Positions 5,884 to 6,366 of a stretch of 6,366 nt of DNA are shown one piece after another. A program made the translations under genes and the position numbers. Source of the stretch: Coriobacteriaceae bacterium (lineage in GTDB: Bacteria; Actinomycetota; Coriobacteriia; Coriobacteriales; Eggerthellaceae); assembly GCA_015062635.1 (NCBI GenBank), contig SUUF01000119.1:1-6366 (forward strand), written 5' to 3'. The first letter of the stretch is position 1. Each line of letters begins with the position of its first letter. The notes under the pieces are model-generated. The model worked only from the letters and a program-made list of their open reading frames with translations, made no database searches and had not been told where the DNA came from.

Positions 5884-6366
5884 TTAGCCTTCGGGATACA
5901 TCGCCAGAATCGCGATGGCGCCGGTCTTCTTATGGCGCATGTTCACATACAGGTAGTCGGCGCTCTTCGGCACGCGCTTGCCGTTCGCGACCTTTTTGAC
6001 GGTTTCCGTCGTGTTGCTGTAATACGACGCGCTCACGAACTTCCAGCCCGAATTCGCCTGAACCGAGAGCTTGCCGCTGGTCAGCGGAACCGTGCTGAGG
6101 GGTCTGCGCTGCAAGCTGGAGGCGTATTCCGTGCCGCCGACCTTCAGCGATTTGACCGGCTTCAGGTATTTCGCGACGACGACCTTCACGTTGTACGACT
6201 TGCCCTTGCACTTGAAGGTGAGCTTGGTCGTGCCGGCTTTCTTCAGCGTGAGGTTGATCTTCTTCTTGTTCTTCGTGGCCTTCGCCGTGGCGACCGCCTT
6301 GTTCGAGCTCTTGACGTTGGTCACCTTGCCCGATTTCGTGTACAGCTGCCAGACGTCCATGTCGGC
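5884..6366 (-). CDS. Probable surface or secreted protein with Ig-like (Big2-type) domain, C-terminal part
   Basis: The frame is open to the right window edge, so this is the last 160 residues of a longer protein; the Met at 6360 is probably internal. The first about 65 residues resemble a bacterial Ig-like (Big2-type) domain: KSSNKAVATAKATKNKKK, then a LKKAGTTKLTF strand and a closing KSYNVKVVV strand. A second, unrecognised module of about 90 residues follows, rich in Ser, Tyr and Thr, ending in a predicted beta strand and MYPEG just before TAA. There is no LPXTG motif, terminal membrane helix or other anchor at this end. The protein is strikingly lysine-rich with only one Cys (in FKCKGKS). 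Such domains usually sit in exported adhesin-like or cell-wall proteins; function and export are inferred because the N-terminus is outside the window. It has its own terminator and no visible link to the ilv genes. Confidence 0.75.
   Translation of the reverse strand, partial: ADMDVWQLYTKSGKVTNVKSSNKAVATAKATKNKKKINLTLKKAGTTKLTFKCKGKSYNVKVVVAKYLKPVKSLKVGGTEYASSLQRRPLSTVPLTSGKLSVQANSGWKFVSASYYSNTTETVKKVANGKRVPKSADYLYVNMRHKKTGAIAILAMYPEG

Noticed and set aside
1..6366. CRISPR array, tRNA or rRNA genes, transposase, phage or defence genes.
   Set aside because: Looked for on both strands by eye. No regularly spaced repeats, tRNA-like cloverleaf ending in CCA, or mobile-element coding sequence was found.

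Overview
This window looks like chromosomal DNA from a high-GC Gram-positive bacterium. Gut Actinomycetota of the class Coriobacteriia (Eggerthella-like relatives) are my best guess. The basis is high GC with strong third-position bias, clean Shine-Dalgarno sequences, a T-box leader that ends in an intrinsic terminator, and a lysine-rich Ig-like surface protein next door. The taxon is inferred from style, not proven.

Almost everything is read on the minus strand. From right to left: the 3' end of a probable surface protein with an Ig-like domain (5884 to the right edge) and its strong terminator (5841-5874); an intergenic stretch with an 88-bp imperfect palindrome of a dispersed-repeat type (5685-5772); a promoter (5525-5552); a leader of about 320 nt with T-box Stem I, Stem II, a Stem III hairpin and a terminator; then ilvD, ilvB, ilvN and ilvC, and a terminator at the left edge (1-33). 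ilvD/ilvB and ilvB/ilvN each overlap by 4 nt (ATGA). ilvC follows a 149-nt gap that may hold its own promoter.

The four genes encode the common enzymes of isoleucine and valine synthesis: acetohydroxyacid synthase (IlvB large plus IlvN small subunit), ketol-acid reductoisomerase (IlvC) and dihydroxyacid dehydratase (IlvD). IlvN should give valine-type feedback control, and the T-box leader should couple transcription to an uncharged tRNA. Branched-chain aminotransferase, threonine deaminase and leu genes are not in the window.

The genes are ordinary; the leader is the part worth a second look. Its specifier loop, aligned by the flanking AGUA/GAA loop-E motif, reads GCC (alanine) and not an Ile, Val or Leu codon. 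I also could not find the usual UGGNACCGCG antiterminator box. I see no new defence, mobile or RNA-guided system here.
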